DNA from: JBBDWK01 sp040902885
GTDB taxonomy: Bacteria > Acidobacteriota > Terriglobia > Bryobacterales > Bryobacteraceae
Direction: 5' to 3'
Assembly (NCBI GenBank): GCA_040902885.1
Contig: JBBDWK010000095.1
Location: 1 to 64,000 of the forward strand
DNA length: 64,000 nucleotides
Every line of letters starts with the position of its first letter. The stretch's first letter is position 1. Positions 33,265-41,280 of the stretch are shown here, piece by piece. Made by a program: the position numbers and the translations under genes. The notes under the pieces are model-generated. The model had not been told where the DNA came from and made no database searches. It saw nothing but the letters and a program-made list of their open reading frames with translations.

Positions 33265-33740
33265 TTGTTGGAGAAGTATCCGCCCATGGAAGTTTCCTCC
33301 TCGTCGTCGGGAGCATGGGCGCCAATTTCGTCGAGAAGATTCAGAAATTCCTCGTACCACTCCGAGAACATTTCGAATACATAGAACCGGGCGTGATAAT
33401 CGAAGCCCAGCTCGAGCGAGCAGGTGAAGCCTTCGTACCCGCGGAGCTCCTCCAGCCGCCGCTCGATGGAGCGGCGCTCTTCGCGGGAGAACTCGGCCGC
33501 GTTCAGCTCCTCGATCGCTTCGTCGATCTCGTCGGACTCGAATTCGCGGTCGGAGAAGACGATCATTGCGGCGCCGACCTTCTTGGCGGCGTCGAAGAAC
33601 ATCCGGTAGTCGGGGTAGCGGTCCACGTCCCAGGAGACGGAAGGAGCGGTCTCGAGGCCGTTGGCGCTTCCATGGAAAACGGCAAAACCCGCCGTTTCCA
33701 GGTGTCCGAGAATCTGATCCTTTAGTCCATCCAGGTTCAT
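33261..33740 (-). CDS. Acidic conserved hypothetical protein
   Basis: 159 residues, about one fifth acidic. The N-terminal MNLDGLKDQILGHLETAGFA is followed by VSWDVDRYPDYRMFFDAAKK, a charged helix (DEIDEAIEELNAAEFSREER), and the aromatic-rich end ARFYVFEMFSEWYEEFLNLL. No signal peptide. I do not recognise the family. It overlaps the aldehyde dehydrogenase upstream by four bases (ATGA) and recJ downstream, so it is translationally linked to both. Confidence 0.8.
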   Translation of the reverse strand: MNLDGLKDQILGHLETAGFAVFHGSANGLETAPSVSWDVDRYPDYRMFFDAAKKVGAAMIVFSDREFESDEIDEAIEELNAAEFSREERRSIERRLEELRGYEGFTCSLELGFDYHARFYVFEMFSEWYEEFLNLLDEIGAHAPDDEEETSMGGYFSNN

Positions 33741-35479
33741 GGCTCAACCAGAATATCAGACTGCGCCGCAAGGTCGCGCGCGGCGGGCGTGACGATGGTC
33801 TTGCGATGGATATGAATCTTACGTGCCGTCTGCATGGCCTGACGGACATCGTTTTCGCACACAAAATCGACCGGAACCGGGGGCGGATCGGGCGGCGGGG
33901 AAGGAGCCGCGGACGGGCGGGAGGACGCCGGCGCGGCAGTGCGTTTCGCCAGGAAACGGTCCACCGCCTGGGCAGCCGGATTCGCAATCTCCGGACCGGC
34001 CATACCGATGCCGCGCTTGGCGAGGTATCGCGCCACGGCGCTGCCGATATCGGCCTTCGAAACCGCAGCCGGCTTGTCCGGCGTTCGTGTCCGGGCGGCG
34101 TCCGGCGGAATCGTGAATGCCTCCTCGGGTTTTCGAACCGCGTAAGCCAGCCGCTTGATGTTCATCAGGTGTTGCGGCCCTATATTATCGCTGGTGATGT
34201 TGCCGGCCATGGCGCCGCATCCGAGCGTCATCGCGGGAAAGACATTGGTGGTGATGCCGGTGGAGCCCTGCGGCGCGGGTGTATTGACCAGCACGCGCAT
34301 GGAAGGCATCTCCAAAGCGTAGTGCCGAATCCGCGCGTCGTCCTGTGAGTAGATCACGCACGTGTGGCCCAGCCCGCCGAAGCGCAGAATGCCCCGGCAA
34401 GTCTCCACGGCCGCGGTGAAATCCTTCACGAAGAGGAGGGATAGAACGGGCGACAGCTTCTCCGCCGAGAGCGGATACTGCTTGCCTACCCCCTCGATCT
34501 CCGCCGCCAGAATAGGCGTGCCGGGCGGCACGGAAAAGCCGGCCATTTCGGCGATTCTGTTTGCGGGCTGCCCGACGCATTGGGGATTCACGGTGAAGTT
34601 GCGCGTGAACAGGAGCCTGGCGAGCGCTTCCTTCTGCCCGGCGTCGCAGATGTGAGCCTGGCGCGATTTCAGCTCCGCGAGGATCGATTCCCGCAGCGAA
34701 TGTTCGGCCACAACGGACTGCTCGCTGGAGCAGAGCGTTCCGAAATCGAACGACTTGCCTTCCACCACTTTGGCGATTGCGTCCGCGATATCCGCGCTCG
34801 CATCGATGAGAACCGGCACGTTTCCGGGGCCTACGCCGAAGGCCGGCTTTCCGCTGGAATACGCCGCCTTCACGATGCCGTGACCGCCGGTGGAAAGGAT
34901 GACGCCGGTGCGCTCATGGCGCATCAGTGCGCTGGTGCCTTCGAGCGATGGCACGGCGATGCACTGCACGATGTCTTCGGGCGCCCCGGCTTCGAGAGCG
35001 GCGCGGTACACCACGTCCGCCGTCTCGCAGGTGCAGCGCTTGGCGTTGGGGTGCGGGCTGAGAACGATGGCGTTGCCCGCTTTGAGCGCGATCAGCGATT
35101 TGTAGATAGCCGTGGAAGTGGGATTCGTGGTGGGAAGAATGGCCGCCACCACGCCCACGGGCACGGCGATCTCCACCATGCGCTCTTCGGGAAGCTCCCG
35201 GATGACGCCGACGGTTTTCATCCCGCGCATCTTACGCGGCAGGAGATCGCAACACAGAAGATTTTTCGCCAGCTTATCCCTGGCGTTGCCGTAGCCGGTT
35301 TCCTCCACGGCCAGCTCCGCGAGCCGGCACGCGTTCTGGCGCGCCGCCGCGGCCGCATGCTCCACGATGGCGTCTACCTGGTCCTGCGTATAGGTGCGAT
35401 AGCGCTGCCAGGCTTCGTAGGCTTTCGCGACCTTGCAGCGGACCTCTTGAACGGAGATCAGGTCTTTGTCTTCCAGCAT
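33737..35479 (-). CDS. CoA-acylating aldehyde dehydrogenase, microcompartment type (EutE/PduP-like)
   Basis: 580 residues. The catalytic part carries RYRTYTQDQVDAIVEHAA, AVPVGVVAAILPTTNPTSTA, STGGHGIVKAAYSSGKPAFG and the active-site Cys250 in SFDFGTLCSSEQ, typical of acetaldehyde/propionaldehyde dehydrogenases (acylating), which make acyl-CoA and NADH from aldehydes. After residue 470 there is a 110-residue tail with an amphipathic helix (KADIGSAVARYLAKRGI), a second helix (AQAVDRFLAKR), a proline-rich linker and a segment ending TPAARDLAAQSDILVEP. The first helix looks like an encapsulation peptide. The BMC shell gene lies 34 bases upstream, so they form one unit. No signature enzyme making the aldehyde is here. 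Confidence 0.93.
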   Translation of the reverse strand: MLEDKDLISVQEVRCKVAKAYEAWQRYRTYTQDQVDAIVEHAAAAARQNACRLAELAVEETGYGNARDKLAKNLLCCDLLPRKMRGMKTVGVIRELPEERMVEIAVPVGVVAAILPTTNPTSTAIYKSLIALKAGNAIVLSPHPNAKRCTCETADVVYRAALEAGAPEDIVQCIAVPSLEGTSALMRHERTGVILSTGGHGIVKAAYSSGKPAFGVGPGNVPVLIDASADIADAIAKVVEGKSFDFGTLCSSEQSVVAEHSLRESILAELKSRQAHICDAGQKEALARLLFTRNFTVNPQCVGQPANRIAEMAGFSVPPGTPILAAEIEGVGKQYPLSAEKLSPVLSLLFVKDFTAAVETCRGILRFGGLGHTCVIYSQDDARIRHYALEMPSMRVLVNTPAPQGSTGITTNVFPAMTLGCGAMAGNITSDNIGPQHLMNIKRLAYAVRKPEEAFTIPPDAARTRTPDKPAAVSKADIGSAVARYLAKRGIGMAGPEIANPAAQAVDRFLAKRTAAPASSRPSAAPSPPPDPPPVPVDFVCENDVRQAMQTARKIHIHRKTIVTPAARDLAAQSDILVEP

Positions 35480-35513
35480 GCTGGTTCAGACGGGCAGCGC
35501 GAGCGCCGGAGGA

Positions 35514-35807
35514 TTAGCCGATCGCTTTGGCGGCTTTGACAGCGCCAGGCAGAATTTTCTCTACTTCTTCGTGCGGGCGCGGGATGACGTGAACGCTGAC
35601 CAATTCACCCACGCGGCGCGCCGCGGCCGCCCCCGCGTCGGTGGCCGCTTTCACGGCGCCCACATCGCCGCGCACGGTCACCGTGACGTACCCGGCGCCG
35701 ATGAATTCCTTTCCCACTAATACGACGTTGGCAGTCTTCACCATCGCATCGGCAGCTTCAATGGCGCCTACCAACCCTTTCGTCTCAATCAGGCCCAGGG
35801 CCTCCAT
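35514..35807 (-). CDS. Bacterial microcompartment shell protein, BMC-H (PduA/EutM-like)
   Basis: 97 residues forming one complete BMC domain: MEALGLIETKGLVGAIEAAD, VLVGKEFIGAGYVTVTVRGD, VGAVKAATDAGAAAARRVGE, LVSVHVIPRPHEEVEKILP. The start at 35807 is preceded by GGAGG; the upstream in-frame extension is unlike any BMC protein. Hexamers of such proteins tile the facets of microcompartments. It is followed 34 bases later by the aldehyde dehydrogenase. No pentamer (BMC-P) or trimer (BMC-T) gene is in this window, so other shell genes must lie elsewhere if a compartment is formed. Confidence 0.95.
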   Translation of the reverse strand: MEALGLIETKGLVGAIEAADAMVKTANVVLVGKEFIGAGYVTVTVRGDVGAVKAATDAGAAAARRVGELVSVHVIPRPHEEVEKILPGAVKAAKAIG

Positions 35808-35914
35808 AAACTCCTCCAGTACTGTAAGAAACCCAACGTAGCACAGCCGGAGGGTCTTTGCCGAAGGGCGCCGGGCGCTCGCGATCCTGCTCCGAGCCGA
35901 GCGGTTCGCGCTAG

Positions 35915-36023
35915 ATCTGCGTTCATCAGCGTTGATCCGTGGCCAAATCACAATACGACTGAGAGGTATTGGTTTAGGACGCACATGAATATTGGCCGCT
36001 GATGAACACCGATGAACGCGGAT
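35915..36023. repeat. Inverted-repeat element of GATGAAC type
   Basis: Arms of 32 bases, 35915-35946 and 35992-36023, are reverse complements with six mismatches and a 45-base spacer. Each arm repeats a GATGAACNCNGAT unit. It sits in the 312-base gap between the BMC gene and the protein at 36120; the rest of that gap shows no gene. The element is a small non-coding mobile or hairpin repeat; I see no other copy here. Confidence 0.6.
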
Positions 36024-36119
36024 TCTTCGATTCGCACCTGGGGAACATCGCCTTCCGGACTCCCTGAACTTGAATCCCCCCTTCGCCGGCGCCTCTTGTT
36101 TTTAGTTCTAATAGGGAAC

Positions 36120-37502
36120 ATGTACCTCGCTCTCCTGCTCGCGCTCGCCTTGCCGGCCGACTGGGTGCCCGTCCGCTGGAAGTCGGCCGAGCCGAAATCC
36201 CTTGGAATTGTCGCCGGCACCCCCGTCAACTGCCTGCTCCTCGAATGGAAAGAGGCGGATCGGGACGCCATTGCCGCCTTCGCGGCTGCCGCGCGCGAAA
36301 AGGGCATCGTCACGCTGGGCGTGGTCACCCCCGCGGCAGATGCCGCACAGGCCGCGCGCGCGATCGTCAACGCAAAGCTGAGCGGCGTGGTTCTGGAAGG
36401 CGAGTTTCCGGAAGCGGCCATCGAAAAGGTGAAGGACTCGCTATCCGGCTCGGAGGCGGCGCTCGTCGAGCTGACCTCCCGTCGCCGAATGAAGCTGAAC
36501 GGCACGTCGCCCATCATTGGCACGTACCAGGCCGTGTGGCCGGGCATTCAGATTTATGAGGACGGCCACGCGAAGGCCGGCCCTACGGGGTCGCCGTGGA
36601 TCGACACCAACGCGGGCTTCATCCGTTCGGTACGCGCCTATGGGAATTTCGAGCTGTGGCTCGGCAACCAGCCACCGGAAAATACGGTGGTCACGGGCGA
36701 GCGTTACCTGCAGGCAATCGCCGACGCGGGCATTGTGGGCGCCCGCTGGGTGCTCGCGTTCGACCGGGATTTCAACCAACGTCTGCTGGCGCGCGAAGAG
36801 AAGGCAATCAAGGACTGGGAAGCCATCTGCCGCCATTTGAAGTTCTTTGAGGAAGGCCGCGTCTGGCGCTCGCTCTCGCCGCACGGCCAGCTTGCCGTGG
36901 TGCAGGACGTCTCGAGCGGTGCGCTGCTTTCCGGCGGCATTCTCGACATGATCGCCGCCAAACACACGCCCGTGCGGCCCATCCCGAGCCATAAGCTCAG
37001 GCCGGAAGCATTGAAGGGCGCGACCATGGCGGTGAACGTGGACAACGAAGCGCTGCGGCCCGAAGAGCGCCAAGTGCTCCGGACTTTCACGAGAGCCGGC
37101 AACACCGTTCTCACGGGACCGCCCGGATGGAAAGCGCCTACCGCCGCCGGAGAAGAGCAGATTACGCTCGAAAAGGAGGAACTCGAGCGGTTGAACGACA
37201 TCTGGCGGGACGTGCAGGCAATGATCGGCCGCAAGAACCTGGGCGCGAGACTCTTCAACGTTTCGAGCATGCTCTCAAACGTGGTGGCCAGCGAGGATGG
37301 CAAGCGCGTAGTGGTTCAACTGGTGAATTACTCCGGTTATCCGATTGAAGCCATCGCCGTACATCTGATCGGCGACTTCAAACGCGCCCGCCTGTACACT
37401 CCCGACGGCCAGTCGCGCGACCTGCAAACATACAAGAACGAAGAGAATACGGGCGTTGACATAGATTCGGTGGGAGTATGCGCCGCACTGCTGGTGGAGT
37501 GA
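36120..37502 (+). CDS. Secreted protein of unknown function with glycosidase-like C-terminal part
   Basis: 460 residues with the start at 36120 (AGGGA upstream and a signal-peptide-like MYLALLLALALPADWVP); an in-frame earlier ATG at 36012 lies inside the inverted repeat and is rejected. Residues 30-330 alternate beta strands and helices (GIVAGTPVNCLLLEWKEADR, GIVTLGVVTP, AVWPGIQIYEDGHAKAGPTG). A late module, RVVVQLVNYSGYPIEAIAVH and RARLYTPDGQSRDLQTYKN, resembles the C-terminal beta-sandwich that follows glycoside hydrolase barrels. Substrate unknown. It overlaps the next gene by 25 bases. Confidence 0.7.
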   Translation: MYLALLLALALPADWVPVRWKSAEPKSLGIVAGTPVNCLLLEWKEADRDAIAAFAAAAREKGIVTLGVVTPAADAAQAARAIVNAKLSGVVLEGEFPEAAIEKVKDSLSGSEAALVELTSRRRMKLNGTSPIIGTYQAVWPGIQIYEDGHAKAGPTGSPWIDTNAGFIRSVRAYGNFELWLGNQPPENTVVTGERYLQAIADAGIVGARWVLAFDRDFNQRLLAREEKAIKDWEAICRHLKFFEEGRVWRSLSPHGQLAVVQDVSSGALLSGGILDMIAAKHTPVRPIPSHKLRPEALKGATMAVNVDNEALRPEERQVLRTFTRAGNTVLTGPPGWKAPTAAGEEQITLEKEELERLNDIWRDVQAMIGRKNLGARLFNVSSMLSNVVASEDGKRVVVQLVNYSGYPIEAIAVHLIGDFKRARLYTPDGQSRDLQTYKNEENTGVDIDSVGVCAALLVE

Positions 37503-39325
37503 GCTGGCTTCTTGCGCTGTTCCTGCTGGACGCGGTATTCCATCTCCAGCTTTATGCGCAGCCTGCGGGGGAGTGGCCCGTAATCCGGGTAATTCCGGTT
37601 CTTCGCGGGCTGAGCTCGCCCGTCGACATCGCCCATGCCGGGGACGGCTCCGGCCGGTTGTTCATCCTGGAACAGAGAGGCCGGATCAGGATTGCGCGGA
37701 ACGGAGTGATTCAGGAGACGCCGTTTCTGGACATCAGCCAACGGGTGGTTGCCGGTGGCGAGCGCGGCCTTCTGGGGGTGGCCTTCCCGCCCGATTTTCG
37801 TGCGAAGCGTTACTTCTACGTCAACTACACAACGGTGGCGCGCGACGGCCGGCGTTTGGGCGACACGGTAATCGCGCGCTACTCGCTCACCGCGAACGAC
37901 GACATCGCGGACCCCGCCAGCGAAACGGTCTTTCTCACCGTTCCGCAGCCGTTCTCCAACCATAACGGCGGCCAGATCGTGTTCGGCCCGCGCGATGGCC
38001 TGCTGTACATCGGGATGGGAGACGGCGGCTCGGGCGGCGACCCGGATAACCGCGCGCAGAATCCGCAAGAGCTTCTCGGCAAGATGCTGCGGCTGGATGT
38101 GGAGGCGGGCTCGCGGGAGCCTCGGATCTGGGCGCTCGGGTTGCGCAATCCCTGGCGCTTCTCGTTTGACCGCCAGACCGCCGACCTGTACATCGCCGAC
38201 GTGGGACAGAACGCGCGCGAAGAGGTGAACTTTCAGCCGGCGGCCAGTGCGGGCGGCGAGAACTACGGCTGGAACATCATGGAAGCGCGGAACTGTTTCC
38301 CCACGTCGGCCAACTGCAACCAGCAAGGGCTTGTGCTGCCGGTGGCCGACTACGGGCGCAACGACGGCTGCTCTGTAACCGGCGGCTTCGTTTACCGGGG
38401 CAGCCGTTACCCCGCGCTGGGAGGGATCTACTTCTTCGCGGACTACTGCACGGGAAAGATCTGGGGCATGCGGCGTCAGGGAGACGAATGGAGCAACCGC
38501 ATTCTTCTCAATTCCGGCCTGCCGATCTCTACATTTGGCGAGGACGAAGAAGGCGAAATCTATCTTACGGCGCACGAGCGGCTTGGCGAAATCTATCAGC
38601 TCGCGGGAGCGGCTCCTTCGTTTTCCAGTGGCGGCATCGTGAACGCGGCCAGCTTCACGCCGGACATCAGCCCCGGCTCGCTGGCCACAGTCTTCGGATT
38701 GGGGCTCAGCACCGTCAGTGGAATCCTGACCGCTCCCGCCGTGCCGCTGCCAGCGTCGCTTGCGGGAACCAGCGTGACTGTGAACGGCGTTCCCGCGCCG
38801 GTGATCGCGATCGCGTTTGTGAACGGTCTGGAGCAGATCAACTTTCAGGTTCCCTACGAGGCCGCCGGTCCTGCGTCGGCGCGCGTCGTGGTGACCAACA
38901 ACGGCGCCACCAGCGCCGCGGATGCTACCGTGCGGGCATTCCATCCGGGCGTCTTCACCTTGGAGGGGACGCAGGCCGTGGTTCTTCACGCCAACTTTCA
39001 ATTGATTACCTCATCGAGTCCGGCTGTTCCAGACGAGACGATCATCCTGTACGCCACTGGAATGGGGCCTGTGAGCCCGCAGCCGCCTACGGGACAGACA
39101 GTGGCAACCGAACCATTCGCGAGAACCACAACTACGCCTGCCATCACAGTCGGCGGCATCTCCGCGACGGTGCCTTTCTCCGGTCTTGCTCCGGAATTTC
39201 CCGGCGTCTATCAGCTCAACGTTCGAGTGCCCGCGAACCTCGCGGCAGGCTCGCAGGAAGTAGTCGTATCCATCGGCGGCGCCAGCAGTCCTCCGGTTCG
39301 AATCCCCGTCGGGACGCCGCGATAA
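37478..39325 (+). CDS. Secreted PQQ-dependent sugar dehydrogenase with Solibacter-type C-terminal domain
   Basis: 615 residues. A signal peptide (WLLALFLLDAVFHLQLYAQ) is followed by a glucose/sorbosone dehydrogenase beta-propeller (residues about 35-375: SSPVDIAHAGDGSGRLFILE, RGLLGVAFPPDF, FSNHNGGQIVFGP, YIGMGDGGSGGDPDNRAQNP, ADVGQNAREEVNFQP). A second domain of about 230 residues begins GGIVNAASFTPDISPGSLAT and contains VTVNGVPAPVIAIAFVNGLE, INFQVPYE, ATGMGPVSPQPPTG and YQLNVRVP; this is the TIGR03437 pattern known mainly from Solibacter. It probably oxidises sugars or polyols in the periplasm. Overlaps the previous gene by 25 bases and shares a TAATG junction with the next. Confidence 0.92.
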   Translation: MRRTAGGVSWLLALFLLDAVFHLQLYAQPAGEWPVIRVIPVLRGLSSPVDIAHAGDGSGRLFILEQRGRIRIARNGVIQETPFLDISQRVVAGGERGLLGVAFPPDFRAKRYFYVNYTTVARDGRRLGDTVIARYSLTANDDIADPASETVFLTVPQPFSNHNGGQIVFGPRDGLLYIGMGDGGSGGDPDNRAQNPQELLGKMLRLDVEAGSREPRIWALGLRNPWRFSFDRQTADLYIADVGQNAREEVNFQPAASAGGENYGWNIMEARNCFPTSANCNQQGLVLPVADYGRNDGCSVTGGFVYRGSRYPALGGIYFFADYCTGKIWGMRRQGDEWSNRILLNSGLPISTFGEDEEGEIYLTAHERLGEIYQLAGAAPSFSSGGIVNAASFTPDISPGSLATVFGLGLSTVSGILTAPAVPLPASLAGTSVTVNGVPAPVIAIAFVNGLEQINFQVPYEAAGPASARVVVTNNGATSAADATVRAFHPGVFTLEGTQAVVLHANFQLITSSSPAVPDETIILYATGMGPVSPQPPTGQTVATEPFARTTTTPAITVGGISATVPFSGLAPEFPGVYQLNVRVPANLAAGSQEVVVSIGGASSPPVRIPVGTPR

Positions 39326-40038
39326 TGGCCGGACCGGCCGACGTTCGCGTGGTTCTGGTGGCCCCACGCAATCCGCTCAACATCGGCGCCGCCGCGCGCG
39401 CCATGTCCAACTTCGGCGTCTCCCAGCTTCGACTCGTGAACGCTTACGATCTTGCGTTCCGCGAGGCCCGCTCGGCCGTGGGCGCCGCGCCGCTCCTGGC
39501 TGCCGCGTGCGAATACCCGGATGTGGCAGAATCCACGGCCGATTGCACGCTGGTGGTGGGAACCACTTCCGTGGGACATCGCGAGCTGGAGCATCCGCTG
39601 TATCGCCTCGAAGAGGCCGCGGGGCTGATTCGGGCGCATGCCGGCCCGGTCGCGCTGCTGTTCGGCTCGGAAAAGTTCGGCTTAAGCAATGAGGACATGG
39701 CCCACTGCCACTGGCTCCTGCGAATCCCCACCGTCAGTCTCGACCTCTCCATGAACCTGGGACAGGCGGTCGCGGTCTGCCTCTACGAGCTGGCGCGGGA
39801 AGGCGGTTATCGAAGCGCTTCCGCGCCGCGGCGTCTGGCGTCGGCGGAAGAGAACGAGCAGGTGACGCGCCTGCTGCTGGAGGTGCTGCGGCGAAGCGGC
39901 TATGTCAATCCAGTGATCGCCGGCTCGACGGAGAACAAGATTCGCAGAATGCAGCGGCGTCTCTCACTTACCGTAATGGACGCGCGCATCTGGCTGGGGG
40001 CGTTGCGGCAGATTCTGTGGAAGATTACCAGGCCGTAG
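39325..40038 (+). CDS. tRNA/rRNA methyltransferase, SpoU/TrmJ family
   Basis: 237 residues. SPOUT motifs: VVLVAPRNPLNIGAAARAMS (motif 1), VALLFGSEKFGLSNEDM (motif 2) and LDLSMNLGQAVAVCLYELAR (motif 3), with a C-terminal helical extension (IRRMQRRLSLTVMDARIWLG). The arrangement matches TrmJ, which 2'-O-methylates position 32 of tRNAs, although other members methylate rRNA. The start codon shares an A with the preceding stop (TAATG). Confidence 0.9.
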   Translation: MAGPADVRVVLVAPRNPLNIGAAARAMSNFGVSQLRLVNAYDLAFREARSAVGAAPLLAAACEYPDVAESTADCTLVVGTTSVGHRELEHPLYRLEEAAGLIRAHAGPVALLFGSEKFGLSNEDMAHCHWLLRIPTVSLDLSMNLGQAVAVCLYELAREGGYRSASAPRRLASAEENEQVTRLLLEVLRRSGYVNPVIAGSTENKIRRMQRRLSLTVMDARIWLGALRQILWKITRP

Positions 40039-40041
40039 AAT
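40036..40041 (+). promoter_or_regulatory. -10 hexamer TAGAAT of the following gene
   Basis: TAGAAT overlaps the TrmJ-type stop codon and ends seven bases before the ATG at 40049, the same spacing as at the sulfatase and lpdA genes. Confidence 0.45.
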
Positions 40042-40048
40042 ATGGCGT

Positions 40049-41266
40049 ATGGACCGCCGGACGTTCATCTCATCGCCACTGTTGCTCGCCGTGCAAACGG
40101 CGCCGCCCAAAAGACTCGCGGCCGTCATTACCGAATACCGCCAGCTCTCCCACGCCGACGTGATTGTCGGGAAATATCTGGAAGGCTATAACCACGACGA
40201 CCAGCCGCCGTATCCGCGTTCGAAGGTCGTCTCGCTGTTCACCGAACAGGTGCCCCAGAACGACCTGAGCCGCGACAAAGCGCGCAAATACAACGTTCCG
40301 ATTTACCCGACCGTGCGCGGCGCCCTGACGCTCGGCACGGGGAAGCTGGCAGTGGACGGCGTGATCCTGATCGGCGAGCACGGCGCCTATCCAAGCAACG
40401 ACAAGGGACAAAAGCTTTACCCGCGCTACGAGATGTTCCTCAAGGTCACGGACGTGTTTCGCGAGAACCGCCGGTCGGTGCCCGTGTATACCGACAAGCA
40501 CCTTTCGTGGGACTGGCACCAGGCGCGCCGCATGGTGGAGATCTCACGCGAGCTGAAGTTTGCCTTCATGGCAGGGTCTTCGATTCCCGTTGCCTATCGC
40601 GTGCCCGCGCATGATGTGCCATACGGCGCCAGGCTGAAGCACGCAGTGGTGATCTCGTTCGGGGGCCTGGAAAGCTACGGGTTTCACGGCCTGGAAGGAT
40701 TGCAGGCGCTGATCGAGCGCCGCGCGGGAGGCGAGACCGGCGTGGCCGCGGTCCAGTGCCTGGAGGACGCCGGATGCTGGAACTTCCTCGACGAGAACGG
40801 CTGGGCGCGGAAGCTGTTCGACGCGGCACTGTCGCGCAGCGAATCGCGCAAACCCGGCGCGCCGCGCGATCTCGTGAAGAGGCCGGCCGCGTTCCTTGTC
40901 GAGTATCGCGACGGCACGGCGGGCGTGGTGTTCCAGATGCCCGGCTTGGTTGAGGAGTGGCTGGGCGCGGTGGAGATCGAAGGGCAGGCCGAGCCGTTTT
41001 CGGTTCTGTTTAAGCTGCAGCGATTCGGCGTCCGGCATCACTTCGGGTGCCTCGTGCAGAACATGGAGACAATGTTTGAGACAGGGAATCCTCCGTACCC
41101 GGTGGAGCGGACGCTGCTTACCAGCGGCGTGCTCGACTTCTTGCTCGAATCTCGCAAAAGGGGGCACGTGCGGCTGGAGACGCCGGAGCTGGGAGTGCAA
41201 TACCGCCCGGCCGAAGGCCCGTGCTACTGCACGAAAGGCTGGTCGGCGGACGGCAAGCGGCTGTGA
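40049..41266 (+). CDS. Conserved hypothetical protein with twin-arginine-like leader
   Basis: 405 residues starting MDRRTFISSPLLLAVQ, then RLAAVITEYRQLSHADVIVG, YEGYNHD-like GKYLEGYNHDDQPPYPRSKV, VDGVILIGEHGAYPSNDKGQ and PVYTDKHLSWDWHQARRMVE. Two terminal CxC cysteines (PCYC) lie near the end. It resembles an oxidoreductase-like group (GFO/IDH-associated) often seen in Planctomycetes and Acidobacteria, but I cannot name the activity. Metal-binding residues are suggested by conserved His/Asp. It is followed 14 bases later by the RraA-like gene, so they probably act together. Confidence 0.7.
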   Translation: MDRRTFISSPLLLAVQTAPPKRLAAVITEYRQLSHADVIVGKYLEGYNHDDQPPYPRSKVVSLFTEQVPQNDLSRDKARKYNVPIYPTVRGALTLGTGKLAVDGVILIGEHGAYPSNDKGQKLYPRYEMFLKVTDVFRENRRSVPVYTDKHLSWDWHQARRMVEISRELKFAFMAGSSIPVAYRVPAHDVPYGARLKHAVVISFGGLESYGFHGLEGLQALIERRAGGETGVAAVQCLEDAGCWNFLDENGWARKLFDAALSRSESRKPGAPRDLVKRPAAFLVEYRDGTAGVVFQMPGLVEEWLGAVEIEGQAEPFSVLFKLQRFGVRHHFGCLVQNMETMFETGNPPYPVERTLLTSGVLDFLLESRKRGHVRLETPELGVQYRPAEGPCYCTKGWSADGKRL

Positions 41267-41280
41267 TAAGGAGACGATAG

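Noticed and set aside
33265..33987. N-terminal extension of RecJ
   Set aside because: Arg/Pro-rich shadow of the acidic protein and ALDH genes; RecJ starts at the TTG overlapping the preceding stop.
39288..39312. T-arm-like sequence GGTTCGAATCCCCGTC suggesting a tRNA
   Set aside because: It lies inside the end of the sugar dehydrogenase gene, in its reading frame, and no anticodon arm or acceptor stem can be built around it.
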